A DNA stretch of 47,530 bases from CAYXPR01 sp964467255 (GTDB lineage Bacteria; Pseudomonadota; Alphaproteobacteria; Rickettsiales; RGZB01): assembly GCA_964467255.1 (NCBI GenBank), contig CAYXPR010000014.1, positions 1-47,530 on the forward strand. The letters are read 5' to 3'. The notes beneath the pieces were generated by a model. That model was given only the letters and a program-made list of their open reading frames with translations, ran no database searches and was not told where the DNA came from. Of this stretch, positions 1 to 7,843 are shown one piece after another. Numbering within the stretch: position 1 is the stretch's first letter; every line of letters starts with the position of its first letter. The position numbers and the translations under genes are program-made.

Positions 1-2
1 CG

Positions 3-1958
3 TTCGATAAATACGCGGAAGAATTCAGCCAAGGCCAGGTGGGTGAACAGGCGGTGGCCAAGTTCATTGTCGATGCCATTAGAACCGGCGACATTAAAGC
101 CGCCACCGAAAACGTGGCGAAGTTCATCGCGCTCGATTTTGCCGATAGCATGACAGGCAATATTCTCTCCGAAAAAACGGCGCAGGCGGTGAAAGATGCC
201 GTGCTTTCCGGCACGGAGAGTGACTTCCTCGGTAAGCATGTGGGCGGCTTTGCCGCGGCCTTTGCTACCGACCTCGTGCTGAAGGCCAGCGCAGGCAACC
301 TTGAGCTTGCAAACCTCGATCAGCTGATTGCCGACACGGCGCTTTCTTACGCCGTTGGCACCTCTGTTAGCTTTGTATTGACGGAGATTGCTACGGCTTC
401 TCTTGCTGGCACCGGCGCAACATTCGCTGGCGGTGCTTCAGCCGCCACCATTGTGGGCACGGCCATTGCAGAATCTTTTGGTATTTCCACCGCTGCAACT
501 GTGGGTGCAGAGGCAGCAGCATTAGGCAGCTTTGGCGTAGGCGCACTTGGCTTCACCGCCATTGGCTTGGCGGCGGCAGGTGTTTTCCTTGCCATTAATG
601 CCTTTAATCAGCCCGGCAAGTGGACGGATAACGTGCTCGATGAGCTGGATAACGTGTGGTACACCAGCCAAACACGCGAGCGCATTGCCGCCGAAGGCGG
701 GGACGACGTGCTGGTGGGCGCGGCAGGCTGGAACGTGCTGCAAGGCGGCACGGGCAACGACATCCTGCTCGGTGGCAACAATATCGACCGGCCCGATGAA
801 CTATTCGGCGGCGCAGGCGATGATTACCTGAACGGCAACGGCAACACCGATGATTTGATGGGCGGCGCTGGGAATGACTACCTCGATGGCGGCTCAGGCG
901 ATGACCTGCTGATGGGTGGGGATGACCCGAATGACGCGTATCCACAGCATCAGAACACCGGCCCCGATGGCGCTGATACGCTGGTGGGCGGCACAGGCAA
1001 TGATCGCCTGCTAGGGCAGGATGGCAACGACGTGATGGACGGCGGCCAAGGCAACGACACCATGACGGGCGGTGCCGGTCATGACACTATTGTGGTGAAA
1101 GCCGCCACGCTGGACGCGGATGTGGTGAAAGACTTCAGCGCCGCGGAAGACGGCGTGTATCTGGCAACCACCGCCACGGCCATTGCCTATGCCGATGGGG
1201 CGAACACGGTTATTGCGCTGGGTGACGGCCAAAGGCTGGTGCTGGAGAATGTGGCGCCGGAAAACCTGAACGCGCAAAATCTAAGCGGCACCGTGCCGCA
1301 GGTAATGGTGGGGAATGTCATTCAAACATCCGCCACCACCATTGTGCAGGCAGGCATTCATGAAATTGTTACTTCAAAAGCCAATACCTCCGGCATTTCC
1401 GTTATCTCGGGTAACGGAAATGATGAAATTAACATCACCGCTTCGGTAGGTCACAATGTGGTGCAGAGCGGCAGTGGCGCGGACACCATCTTCAGCGGCG
1501 ATGGCGCAGATGAGTTGTATGGCGAGCACGATAACGACAAGCTTTCCGGCGGCGGCGGCAACGATACGCTTCAGGGCAATGAAGGTGCCGACACTGTGGA
1601 TGGCGGCGCTGGCAACGACGTAGCACGCGGCGGGCAGGGGAACGATTTGGTTTCCGGCGGCGCAGGCACGGATTCCCTGATGGGGGACTTAGGCGACGAT
1701 GTGTTAAGCGGCGGTGAAGGCGCAGACACATTTACCTTCAGGAATGGCGACGGGCGCGACTTGGTTACCGACTTCAACGTGCTGGCGGACTATGTAAAGT
1801 TTGTGCAGATGTTCGGCTCAGTGGATGACGCACTCGCCACACTGCGGTATGATACTGACCGTGCGATATTCGACCTAAGCGGCGGCAATCAGGTGGAGCT
1901 GCTGGGGGTGACCGGCGGCATCAGCAGCGGGAATATTATTCTGGCAAGTGAGGTCTAA
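3..1958 (+). CDS. RTX-repeat, type I-secreted protein (5' end outside window)
   Basis: The reading frame is open back to the window edge (from base 3), so this is the 3' part of a longer gene; a GTG at 39 is possible as a start but the upstream residues run on smoothly as a helix. The first ~200 residues are Ala/Gly-rich with hydrophobic stretches. Then come two blocks of glycine-aspartate nonapeptide repeats of the GGxGxDxLx kind (about residues 225-345 and 455-575 counted from the GTG). Each block is followed by a module of the serralysin C-terminal type: 'VVKDFS..EDGVYL' after the first and 'LVTDFNVLADYVKF' after the second. RTX repeats bind calcium outside the cell, and such C-termini carry the signal for ABC-type (type I) secretion. 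No secretion genes lie nearby in the window. The repeats do not reveal the biological activity (toxin, adhesin, enzyme), and no protease motif is visible in the part seen. Confidence 0.85.
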   Translation, partial: FDKYAEEFSQGQVGEQAVAKFIVDAIRTGDIKAATENVAKFIALDFADSMTGNILSEKTAQAVKDAVLSGTESDFLGKHVGGFAAAFATDLVLKASAGNLELANLDQLIADTALSYAVGTSVSFVLTEIATASLAGTGATFAGGASAATIVGTAIAESFGISTAATVGAEAAALGSFGVGALGFTAIGLAAAGVFLAINAFNQPGKWTDNVLDELDNVWYTSQTRERIAAEGGDDVLVGAAGWNVLQGGTGNDILLGGNNIDRPDELFGGAGDDYLNGNGNTDDLMGGAGNDYLDGGSGDDLLMGGDDPNDAYPQHQNTGPDGADTLVGGTGNDRLLGQDGNDVMDGGQGNDTMTGGAGHDTIVVKAATLDADVVKDFSAAEDGVYLATTATAIAYADGANTVIALGDGQRLVLENVAPENLNAQNLSGTVPQVMVGNVIQTSATTIVQAGIHEIVTSKANTSGISVISGNGNDEINITASVGHNVVQSGSGADTIFSGDGADELYGEHDNDKLSGGGGNDTLQGNEGADTVDGGAGNDVARGGQGNDLVSGGAGTDSLMGDLGDDVLSGGEGADTFTFRNGDGRDLVTDFNVLADYVKFVQMFGSVDDALATLRYDTDRAIFDLSGGNQVELLGVTGGISSGNIILASEV

Positions 1959-1966
1959 GGATTTTG

Positions 1967-2098
1967 ATGGAGTACAGAAAACACAAAGCGAGGAAGGAGG
2001 CTCTGGACAGGGCGAAGAAGGTAACGATAGTACTATTCTTGGCGGCTCTAGCTCAGATACTGATATTTTTTGTGTACTACAAAATGAAGGGGTATTAG
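1967..2098 (+). CDS. Small single-pass membrane protein, 43 aa
   Basis: ATG at 1967 lies 8 bases after the RTX stop codon, preceded by a taAGG ribosome site that overlaps that stop. The product starts with a strongly basic stretch (MEYRKHKARKEALDRAKK) and continues as one hydrophobic segment of about 22 residues (VTIVLFLAALAQILIFFVYY), ending KMKGY. Basic N-terminus plus hydrophobic segment predicts an inner-membrane protein with its N-terminus in the cytoplasm. It resembles the next ORF in layout but not obviously in sequence. No family recognised. It could assist the RTX protein, be an independent regulator, or be a small toxin-like peptide; the sequence does not decide. Confidence 0.5.
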   Translation: MEYRKHKARKEALDRAKKVTIVLFLAALAQILIFFVYYKMKGY

Positions 2099-2101
2099 TT
2101 T

Positions 2102-2248
2102 TTGAAGCAAAAGTTCAAAAAATTTCTGAAGCGCTTAGCGAAGGGACATCGAGCAGCGGCGCAGGCGGCGATTCAGATTGGAGTGAATGGGTTGATAGGA
2201 ACGGTGATAGCTATAGTAATAATCCTTTTATACAACCGGATGAATTAA
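2102..2248 (+). CDS. Second small single-pass membrane protein, 48 aa (TTG start)
   Basis: A TTG start at 2102 is preceded by GAAGGGG (2086-2092) at a spacing of 9 bases, and lies 3 bases after the stop of the previous small ORF, so translation is probably coupled. The N-terminal ~17 residues are very basic (KQKFKKFLKRLAKGHR). An Ala-rich stretch and a membrane segment follow (GLIGTVIAIVIILLY), and the protein ends NRMN. The TAA ends at 2248, just before the converging histidine-kinase-like gene. Same architecture as its neighbour; no family recognised. The unusual start codon lowers confidence. Confidence 0.42.
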   Translation: MKQKFKKFLKRLAKGHRAAAQAAIQIGVNGLIGTVIAIVIILLYNRMN

Positions 2249-2253
2249 TACGC

Positions 2254-4200
2254 CTATTTCTTCTTCTCTTTTGCGGCGCTGAGGGAAATCACGTTTTCGG
2301 GCAGGGCGGGGGCCTGAACCAGTTCACCGGGCTGGGTGTAAGGCAAGGTGAGGGTAATGGTAGAGCCTTTTTCCCACACATCGGTGAACTCCACGTGCCC
2401 GCTATGCAGCATCACCAGCTTCTTCACAGAGTGTACCGATAAATCCATGCCATCCACATTGCGGCTTAAATTCGCCGCATCGTGCTGCGAAAGCGCATGC
2501 TGGCGTTCTTCCTCGCTCCAGCCAAAGCCATTATCCTTAATGGTGATCACAAGCTGTTTGCGCGCCTCTTTTTCCTCCAACTTTGCCTGAATCACCACGT
2601 TGCCACCGCGGGGCAAAAAGTCCATCGAGCGGTAAATCAACCCCACGATAATCTGTGTCATCCGGTCTCTGTCGGCCCATATTTTTGGCAATTTTGTGGC
2701 TTTGCTGAGTGAAAGATTTACGCCGCGTTTGTGTGCCTGTTTTGCGTGGAAGGCAAGGCACTCCTTGAGTAGCGTGATCGGTTCAACTTCTGTTTTGTGT
2801 AAGTCATCGGTGGTGAAGGCGGCAATGTGCTCTGCCTGCTCTTCCAGTATTTTCAACAACTGCTCCTGCTTTTCAGGAGAAAGGCGCATATCTAGTTCGT
2901 TCCTGAGGTTGCGAATCAGCAGCTGCGTGATGATGGGAATATTATTGAGCGCATTGCGCGTGTTGTAGCGAATGCGCGCAATCACCTTTTCTTTTATTTT
3001 GTCAGACTCTTCCGAGAGGGAAAGTACACGCTCCAGCTCCAACTTCATGGCGTTTAACTCCATGCCCTTTTTGGCCATGTCCAAGTTGGCATCGTTGAGC
3101 AATTGCTGGGTGTGCCTATCCCGCGCTTTATCGCGGATGTTCCGTAGCAGCGCTACACGCAGAATGTGGATTTCCGGCGGGTAGCGGCGTTTTTGGCGCC
3201 CTCCACGACCAAATTCACGCACTTCAATGCGCCGCATACCAAGGTGAATCTGTGTGGCTACATTAGCTAAGTGAATAACTGGGGCAATGGTGTAGCGCCG
3301 GAATGCATACAGCACAGAAAGGAAAAAGATGCCCAGTGCCACTGCCAGCACGATGTAAGGCTGGAGCTCTAGGCGGAACTGTGCGGCAAGAACGGCACTG
3401 TCATACCCACTGATAATAATAAAAGGGTAAGAGGATTTATGAAAGTAGCTGTATGTGGTCGTGCCTGTCTTAATTTTTTGCGCCAGTGCGCCAACGAGCA
3501 AGGGCGAATCCATGTGTGGCATCAGCTTCTCACGGAGCACGGCAAGCTCAGGCAGCGCATCTGGTGTGGTAAGAATAGGCTCAAAGTTTTTGTCTAGCAC
3601 TAGGTAGCGAATGTGAGATTGGGAGAAGTTCTTTTCAATCAAGCGTTTTAGGTGTGAAACGGGAATACGTGCAACAATTGCTCCCTGGTAGCGATTCGCA
3701 CTATCTGTCACACCATATGCGACCGGAATCACTTTATATTCCTGGATATCGCGCTCTGTTGCAACATCGGCAAAGTGCAGCAACCAAGGGTTCGTTTTGG
3801 CTTCCTGCAAGGGATAATGTGAGTTTTTATCACGCGCACTCCCTTCTGGAATCCACTCAAAAATAATCCACGAAAAGATGCTTTGCATCTCCGTATCCAT
3901 GGTTGCGGGGCGTGCAAACAGGCGAGCCAGAATATCATGCCGTTCAAAGCCAATGTTGTTGGCTTTTTCAGCGATGAAATCGGCAGAATTCCTTATATCA
4001 TGAAGCGTTTCAGTGAAGGTGCGCTCTAGCAAAAGGGTTTCAGATTGAAGGGTAACATCACGCTGATTTTGTCTGTTGTCGTATATAATCCAAGCCGTTA
4101 CTGCACATAAAAAAACGAGGCCAGCAATGATGAGTGCAGAAAAAACAATGTAATCTCGCGCGAGTGACGGCCGGATTCTTTTTTTCAGCGGCGCAATCAT
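2254..4200 (-). CDS. Membrane histidine-kinase-like protein with degenerate catalytic motifs
   Basis: 648 residues. A membrane segment lies at about 18-40, an extracytoplasmic region of ~240 residues (size and position fit a Cache-type sensor) follows, then a second membrane segment at about 281-300, a long linker, a HisKA-like helix pair and a HATPase domain. The H-box aligns as ARIRYNTRNALNNI against the usual NMSHELRTPLNAI, placing Tyr412 where the phospho-accepting His should be. The N-box reads QIIVGLIYRSMDF, with Arg524 where the Mg/ATP-binding Asn normally sits. The G1 box DNGFG (Asp556-Gly560) is kept. It may therefore bind nucleotide but should not autophosphorylate in the normal way. 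The start overlaps the preceding yfiR-like stop (TGATG), so the two are translationally coupled. Family membership is well supported; loss of activity is inferred. Confidence 0.85.
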   Translation of the reverse strand: MIAPLKKRIRPSLARDYIVFSALIIAGLVFLCAVTAWIIYDNRQNQRDVTLQSETLLLERTFTETLHDIRNSADFIAEKANNIGFERHDILARLFARPATMDTEMQSIFSWIIFEWIPEGSARDKNSHYPLQEAKTNPWLLHFADVATERDIQEYKVIPVAYGVTDSANRYQGAIVARIPVSHLKRLIEKNFSQSHIRYLVLDKNFEPILTTPDALPELAVLREKLMPHMDSPLLVGALAQKIKTGTTTYSYFHKSSYPFIIISGYDSAVLAAQFRLELQPYIVLAVALGIFFLSVLYAFRRYTIAPVIHLANVATQIHLGMRRIEVREFGRGGRQKRRYPPEIHILRVALLRNIRDKARDRHTQQLLNDANLDMAKKGMELNAMKLELERVLSLSEESDKIKEKVIARIRYNTRNALNNIPIITQLLIRNLRNELDMRLSPEKQEQLLKILEEQAEHIAAFTTDDLHKTEVEPITLLKECLAFHAKQAHKRGVNLSLSKATKLPKIWADRDRMTQIIVGLIYRSMDFLPRGGNVVIQAKLEEKEARKQLVITIKDNGFGWSEEERQHALSQHDAANLSRNVDGMDLSVHSVKKLVMLHSGHVEFTDVWEKGSTITLTLPYTQPGELVQAPALPENVISLSAAKEKKK

Positions 4201-4757
4201 CAGTGTGATTCCCGTTCTAGAATGTTGAGCAGAGAGGGAGATAGCCTGATGCCAGCGTCTTTAATCGTTCGCTTGTTCGCTTTTAATTTGACGCGATTTC
4301 TTACAATTTCAAAACTCATCATGCCGCCAACGATGGTGAAGTTTTCAATATCGCTGATGGTAAGGATCTGGGATTTCTTGCTTTCTGTAATAATCTCAGG
4401 CAGCAAGCGGCTGCCGGATTTGCTGATGTACAGAATGTTACACTGTGAAACTTCCTCAAGGCCAATATTGCGCAGGATTTTTACCTTATTGTCGGGCAAC
4501 TGGCTTAATTTCTCTAAATGCTGTGTGGCTGCGTCATAGCCATACGTACAAAGCTTCACCGGTGAGTTGCTCCACTCCACGTTATCCGTTAAGTGATAAA
4601 TGAATGTGGCGCGGGCTTTATATTCCGGGAAACCTTCACTTGAAAGACCGTGGGGTAGCAGAAGTGCCAAGCCGCTAGAAACACAAACACCCGCCTTTAA
4701 AGGGCGGGTGAGGTAGTGCCGCATAAGGCGGCTAAAACTCCCAAGCCGCCTTGACAT
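4200..4757 (-). CDS. YfiR-like periplasmic protein (DUF4154)
   Basis: The mature part has the pattern of the YfiR/DUF4154 family: 'YKARATFIYHLTDNVEWS', then a KLCTYG strand, 'CNILYISKS', 'ILTISDIENFTIVGGMMSFE' and 'RVKLKANKRTIKDAGIRLSP'. In Pseudomonas, YfiR is a periplasmic repressor of the membrane cyclase YfiN. I chose the ATG at 4757 because GGAAGAAG precedes it at 5 bases; the frame extends to a TTG at 4772, and an ATG at 4724 would give a more compact signal peptide but has a poor ribosome site. The start overlaps the end of the TonB receptor gene by 26 bases, and the stop overlaps the start of the kinase-like gene. It likely relays receptor state to that membrane protein (inference). 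Confidence 0.8.
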   Translation of the reverse strand: MSRRLGSFSRLMRHYLTRPLKAGVCVSSGLALLLPHGLSSEGFPEYKARATFIYHLTDNVEWSNSPVKLCTYGYDAATQHLEKLSQLPDNKVKILRNIGLEEVSQCNILYISKSGSRLLPEIITESKKSQILTISDIENFTIVGGMMSFEIVRNRVKLKANKRTIKDAGIRLSPSLLNILERESH

Positions 4758-6783
4758 ACACACTTCTTCCAATGGTAGAGGGCAGTGCTAGATACCCCGC
4801 GGTGAATTCCTGATGATAGTCATCCAGCAGGTTTTGACCTGCGATACTTAATTCCAGTCCGTGAATTGGTCTCCACGCAATGCGTGAATCAAATCTTAAA
4901 TAATCTGGAATACTTACGTTCTCCAGTTCGCTGACGTAATAGAGGCTGTTATCCCAGAAAACATTGGATGAGATATTGTATTGGGAGCGGATACTGAACT
5001 GATGTGAAGGATTGTCGATGTCGTTATCAAGCGTGATATCTGTGGGGGGAATTGTTACTTTTGTTTCAATAAAGGAGTAATTGGCTTCCAGTCTTAAATC
5101 ATTTGTCTTTTGCCAGTTGGCAGAAAATTCAAGTCCGCGGCTTTCTGCCTTACCTTGGTTCTCGCCCAAAAATGTAAACACTAGGTTATTTCCCTGAACG
5201 GTTTGGGCGTAGGAAATGATATCGCTGTAATCGTTATAAAATGCGGTAAGGTCAAAAGAGAGGTCGTTGCGAGGTTTGATTCTGTAACCCACCTCGTAAG
5301 CAATCGATACATCGGGCTTTATGTTGCTGTTGACATCATTGGGTGCAAACATGGCATAGCCATTTGGATTAAGAGGAGAAAGGCTAATAATCTGAGTTCC
5401 CCCTGTTCTTTCCCCACGCGTAGGAAAGCGAGCAACTCTTGAAGTCGCAGCCCATAATGTTTGATTTTCTGTAGGATTATAAGAGAGGCGAATAGAAGGT
5501 TGTGGTTCAAATCCTACTTTATCGTAATATTCAAATTTAGAACCTACGGTAAGAAAAAGTTTATCTTCAATCAGTGCATATTTATCCTGCAGAAAAGCAC
5601 TGAATAGGTTATCTACCTGCGAAGACGGATCTAGCTCGTAATAAAAAGACTGATTTATCTCATCGTAATAAAGTCTATAGCCGAGTCCCCATGTAACTTC
5701 ATTGCGCGTGCTTTGGCTAAAAATTTGTTGAAAATCAATGTCGTAAGTTAACGATTTATAAGTAAAATTCTCGGCTGTGAAGTTGTTAAATCGCAAATAG
5801 GATTGCAAAGAAGATTCCAAATCTTCAGCAGTTCTGGATATTTTTCCATTAAGATTGGCCCCGATAGTTCGCTTATCTTCAGGCTGAAATACATATACTG
5901 GTGGTATGGGGAGATTATTCAAATAGCCATTAACATCCCCGCTATAAATATTTCCTGTAACTAAAAAGTCATCATTTCTTCCAGTTGCGCCATCAATTCT
6001 GAAACCTGCCTGTGATGTGGCCCAATCTGTTTCCAGGACTTGCCTTGTTTGCGGATGTTTTGATGAATTAATGGATTTGTGGTGGATGAAACTGCGATAG
6101 AAAGTGTTATCACTAAATTTCCCGCTGTTGCGAGCATAAACACTGCCGCGTTCCTCGTTCCCATAAAGTACGGATACAGCGCTGCCTTGGGTGTCTTTAG
6201 AATGTTTGGTGATGATGTTGATAACGCCATTAGTAGCGTTATTTCCCCAAGTGACGCCCCCAGGACCACGAATCACTTCAATGCGGTCAATATCTTCTAG
6301 CGGCACAATCGGTTCATCCCAGAAAGCGCCTGAAATTTCGGGGTGCACGATAGACTGCCCATCAACAAGAATATTTAATTTATCCGAATATTGCTGATTA
6401 AACCCTCTGATGCTAATTGCCCATTTGTTAGAATCAATACGAGCGACCTGCACGCCGGGTGCCATGCGGAGTGCTTCCATCACGCTGGTGACGCCGGACC
6501 GGCGTATATCTTCACTGCTGATGATGTAAACGGCTGCAGGTGTGTTGAAGGGGTCATCCCCTTTTTTGTTCACAGAAGTTGTGCCCTGTTCTTCCCAATA
6601 TTTTGAAACAGAAGGAGGCGTCAACTCACTGTTTAGAATGTCTTCTGGATTCATTTCCAGCAATTTTTTATCTTCCGAGCTCAGCTCGGCCACAGCATCA
6701 TGGGGTGGAAGACACAACAGCAGGGAAATGCTTAAAAGAGCGGCAAGCCTTAGTGTGCGAATGAAAGGCTTACTCTGGCACAT
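4732..6783 (-). CDS. TonB-dependent outer-membrane receptor
   Basis: 683 residues with a signal peptide (hydrophobic stretch LAALLSISLLLCL, cleavage probably near residue 32). The plug domain includes 'VYIISSEDIRRSG', 'EALRMAPGVQVARI', 'AISIRGFN' and 'IEVIRGPGGVTWGNNATNG'. About 500 residues of beta-barrel follow, ending in aromatic Phe (KAAWEF) as expected for outer-membrane insertion. Such receptors import or sense a ligand using TonB energy; the ligand cannot be read from the sequence. It belongs to the same family as the receptor at 8895, but the stretch before the plug is longer and diverged (SELTPPSVSKYWEEQGTT). It begins 3 bases after the XRE regulator and overlaps the following yfiR-like gene, so all belong to one leftward operon. 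Confidence 0.93.
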   Translation of the reverse strand: MCQSKPFIRTLRLAALLSISLLLCLPPHDAVAELSSEDKKLLEMNPEDILNSELTPPSVSKYWEEQGTTSVNKKGDDPFNTPAAVYIISSEDIRRSGVTSVMEALRMAPGVQVARIDSNKWAISIRGFNQQYSDKLNILVDGQSIVHPEISGAFWDEPIVPLEDIDRIEVIRGPGGVTWGNNATNGVINIITKHSKDTQGSAVSVLYGNEERGSVYARNSGKFSDNTFYRSFIHHKSINSSKHPQTRQVLETDWATSQAGFRIDGATGRNDDFLVTGNIYSGDVNGYLNNLPIPPVYVFQPEDKRTIGANLNGKISRTAEDLESSLQSYLRFNNFTAENFTYKSLTYDIDFQQIFSQSTRNEVTWGLGYRLYYDEINQSFYYELDPSSQVDNLFSAFLQDKYALIEDKLFLTVGSKFEYYDKVGFEPQPSIRLSYNPTENQTLWAATSRVARFPTRGERTGGTQIISLSPLNPNGYAMFAPNDVNSNIKPDVSIAYEVGYRIKPRNDLSFDLTAFYNDYSDIISYAQTVQGNNLVFTFLGENQGKAESRGLEFSANWQKTNDLRLEANYSFIETKVTIPPTDITLDNDIDNPSHQFSIRSQYNISSNVFWDNSLYYVSELENVSIPDYLRFDSRIAWRPIHGLELSIAGQNLLDDYHQEFTAGYLALPSTIGRSVYVKAAWEF

Positions 6784-6786
6784 GAC

Positions 6787-7236
6787 CTAAATTTCCTCTT
6801 CCACCACGAATTCTGCAAAAGTATTGTCTATGGTGTTGAGGTTTTTTTTCAGGCAATAGCGATAAATTTTATCGGCCATTTGCATCATTTTTTTTCTTGC
6901 CACAGCTTCGTTTTTACCAAGGCTTATATTTTTCTTTTTACAGATTTCCCGGACAGCCATGATTGCATCAGCGTAAAGCACACCATCCCATTGGGCATCA
7001 GCCTGAGGCTGTGAGGTGAGGGCCTTTGATTCTGACTTGCCATAAAGCAAGCGGGGCACATCTACTCCAAGTACGCGCGCGATGGCCTCCAGTTTTGTGG
7101 CGGGCGGTTCCTTTACCTTACCCTGAAGAATATTGTGTACTGCATGGATGTTAATACCAGCGCGCTTGGCGAGCTCCTGGCGGCTGATGCCGCGCTCTTC
7201 CATGAGGAGTTCTAAGTTTTGGCTGATTGATGTCAT
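6787..7236 (-). CDS. XRE-family helix-turn-helix regulator
   Basis: About 149 residues. The N-terminal ~60 form a Cro/CI-type HTH (LELLMEERGISRQELAKRAG, then INIHAVHNILQGKVKEPP, then LEAIARVLGV). The remaining ~85 residues are helical and charged, with no recognised ligand-binding fold. Two in-frame ATGs exist, at 7254 and 7236, and neither has a ribosome site. I prefer 7236: a -35 TTGTAT, 17-base spacer and -10 TATAAA end exactly 6 bases before it, which would make a leaderless mRNA. A palindrome covers that promoter, suggesting autoregulation. It sits between the first yfiR-like gene and the TonB receptor gene and is the only DNA-binding regulator recognised in the 2-14 kb island. Confidence 0.85.
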   Translation of the reverse strand: MTSISQNLELLMEERGISRQELAKRAGINIHAVHNILQGKVKEPPATKLEAIARVLGVDVPRLLYGKSESKALTSQPQADAQWDGVLYADAIMAVREICKKKNISLGKNEAVARKKMMQMADKIYRYCLKKNLNTIDNTFAEFVVEEEI

Positions 7237-7242
7237 AGGAGT

Positions 7243-7271
7243 TTTATAGCACATATGCTATGAATATACAA
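7243..7271 (-). promoter_or_regulatory. Candidate promoter of the XRE regulator
   Basis: On the minus strand: TTGTAT (7271-7266), 17-base spacer, TATAAA (7248-7243), then 6 bases to the ATG at 7236. The -10 matches consensus at 5 of 6 positions and the -35 keeps TTG. Start-site position is inferred only from spacing. Confidence 0.4.
7246..7261. promoter_or_regulatory. 16-bp palindrome, candidate XRE operator
   Basis: ATAGCA-CATA-TGCTAT has perfect 6-bp arms around a 4-bp centre. It overlaps the -10 element of the candidate XRE promoter, as expected of an autorepressor site. Ten bases of it (GCATATGTGC on the minus strand) recur at 8020-8029. Protein binding is inference. Confidence 0.4.
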
Positions 7272-7288
7272 ACAAAACGTAGGCCAGA

Positions 7289-7843
7289 TTAGTTTGTTGA
7301 GAGTTCAAGGAGTTTGCCGCTAATTCTTAAGTTTGAAAGCTTGGCGGCTTGCGAATTAATCTTAAAACGAATTTTTCCATTATCGGTATAAAATCCTACA
7401 ATTCCACCGTTTTTTGAGAAGTTTTGCATGTCGCCAACTGTTAGGACGGGCCTTCCCTCAAGGTACTTAAGAATTTCATTAAGTCTCTTTTTTTCTGAGG
7501 CACTAATAAAAAGCACCATACACTTTTCTGCGCCCTCTAAGCCAGAAAGCTTGCGGATTTCTATGGGTTGATTTCTTAATTTCTTTTGATTAAGGGGGGT
7601 CAAAGAAGAACCGAAAGGATCTGTTCCCAGAATGCAGATCGACACACTCTGATTTTCATCGGAAGGCCATTCAGTAAATTTCAAAAAATTATAAAGAAAT
7701 GCTGCTTTAAGCGAATATTCTGAGGCGGAATCCTGAGCCCTTGACGGCGTACTTAAAAAACTGAGAGATAAGAGGAGGGAGGCCACCAGCCAAATCCTAA
7801 GATGACTCGTGTGTGAAGGAAAATTCTCGAACAAAAGCCGCAT
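7289..7843 (-). CDS. YfiR-like periplasmic protein (DUF4154), second copy
   Basis: About 184 residues. Family pattern: 'EYSLKAAFLYNFLKFTEWP', 'VSICILGTDPFG', 'EKCMVLFISASEKKRL', 'PVLTVGDMQNFSKNGGIVGF' and 'KIRFKINSQAAKLSNLRIS'. This is a more canonical member than the copy at 4200-4757. I chose the ATG at 7843 because AGAAGG precedes it at 4 bases and it begins directly ahead of a signal peptide (LRIWLVASLLLSLSFL, cleavage near SRA-Q); a longer frame reaches 7897 without a good ribosome site. It is the first gene of the leftward arm and is divergent from the acyltransferase gene. YfiR proteins act in the periplasm on membrane sensors with a CHASE8 domain; one such sensor is encoded at 11879 (link inferred). 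Confidence 0.88.
   Translation of the reverse strand: MRLLFENFPSHTSHLRIWLVASLLLSLSFLSTPSRAQDSASEYSLKAAFLYNFLKFTEWPSDENQSVSICILGTDPFGSSLTPLNQKKLRNQPIEIRKLSGLEGAEKCMVLFISASEKKRLNEILKYLEGRPVLTVGDMQNFSKNGGIVGFYTDNGKIRFKINSQAAKLSNLRISGKLLELSTN

Noticed and set aside
700..1750. Repetitive GGCGGC-type DNA as a CRISPR or satellite repeat
   Set aside because: The repetition comes from glycine-aspartate codons of RTX repeats; units differ at DNA level and there are no regular spacers.
1948..2442. A 164-codon plus-strand frame covering the gap after the RTX gene
   Set aside because: It is Ser/Gly-rich without a ribosome site, runs 190 bases into the converging kinase-like gene, and occupies another frame over two better small ORFs.
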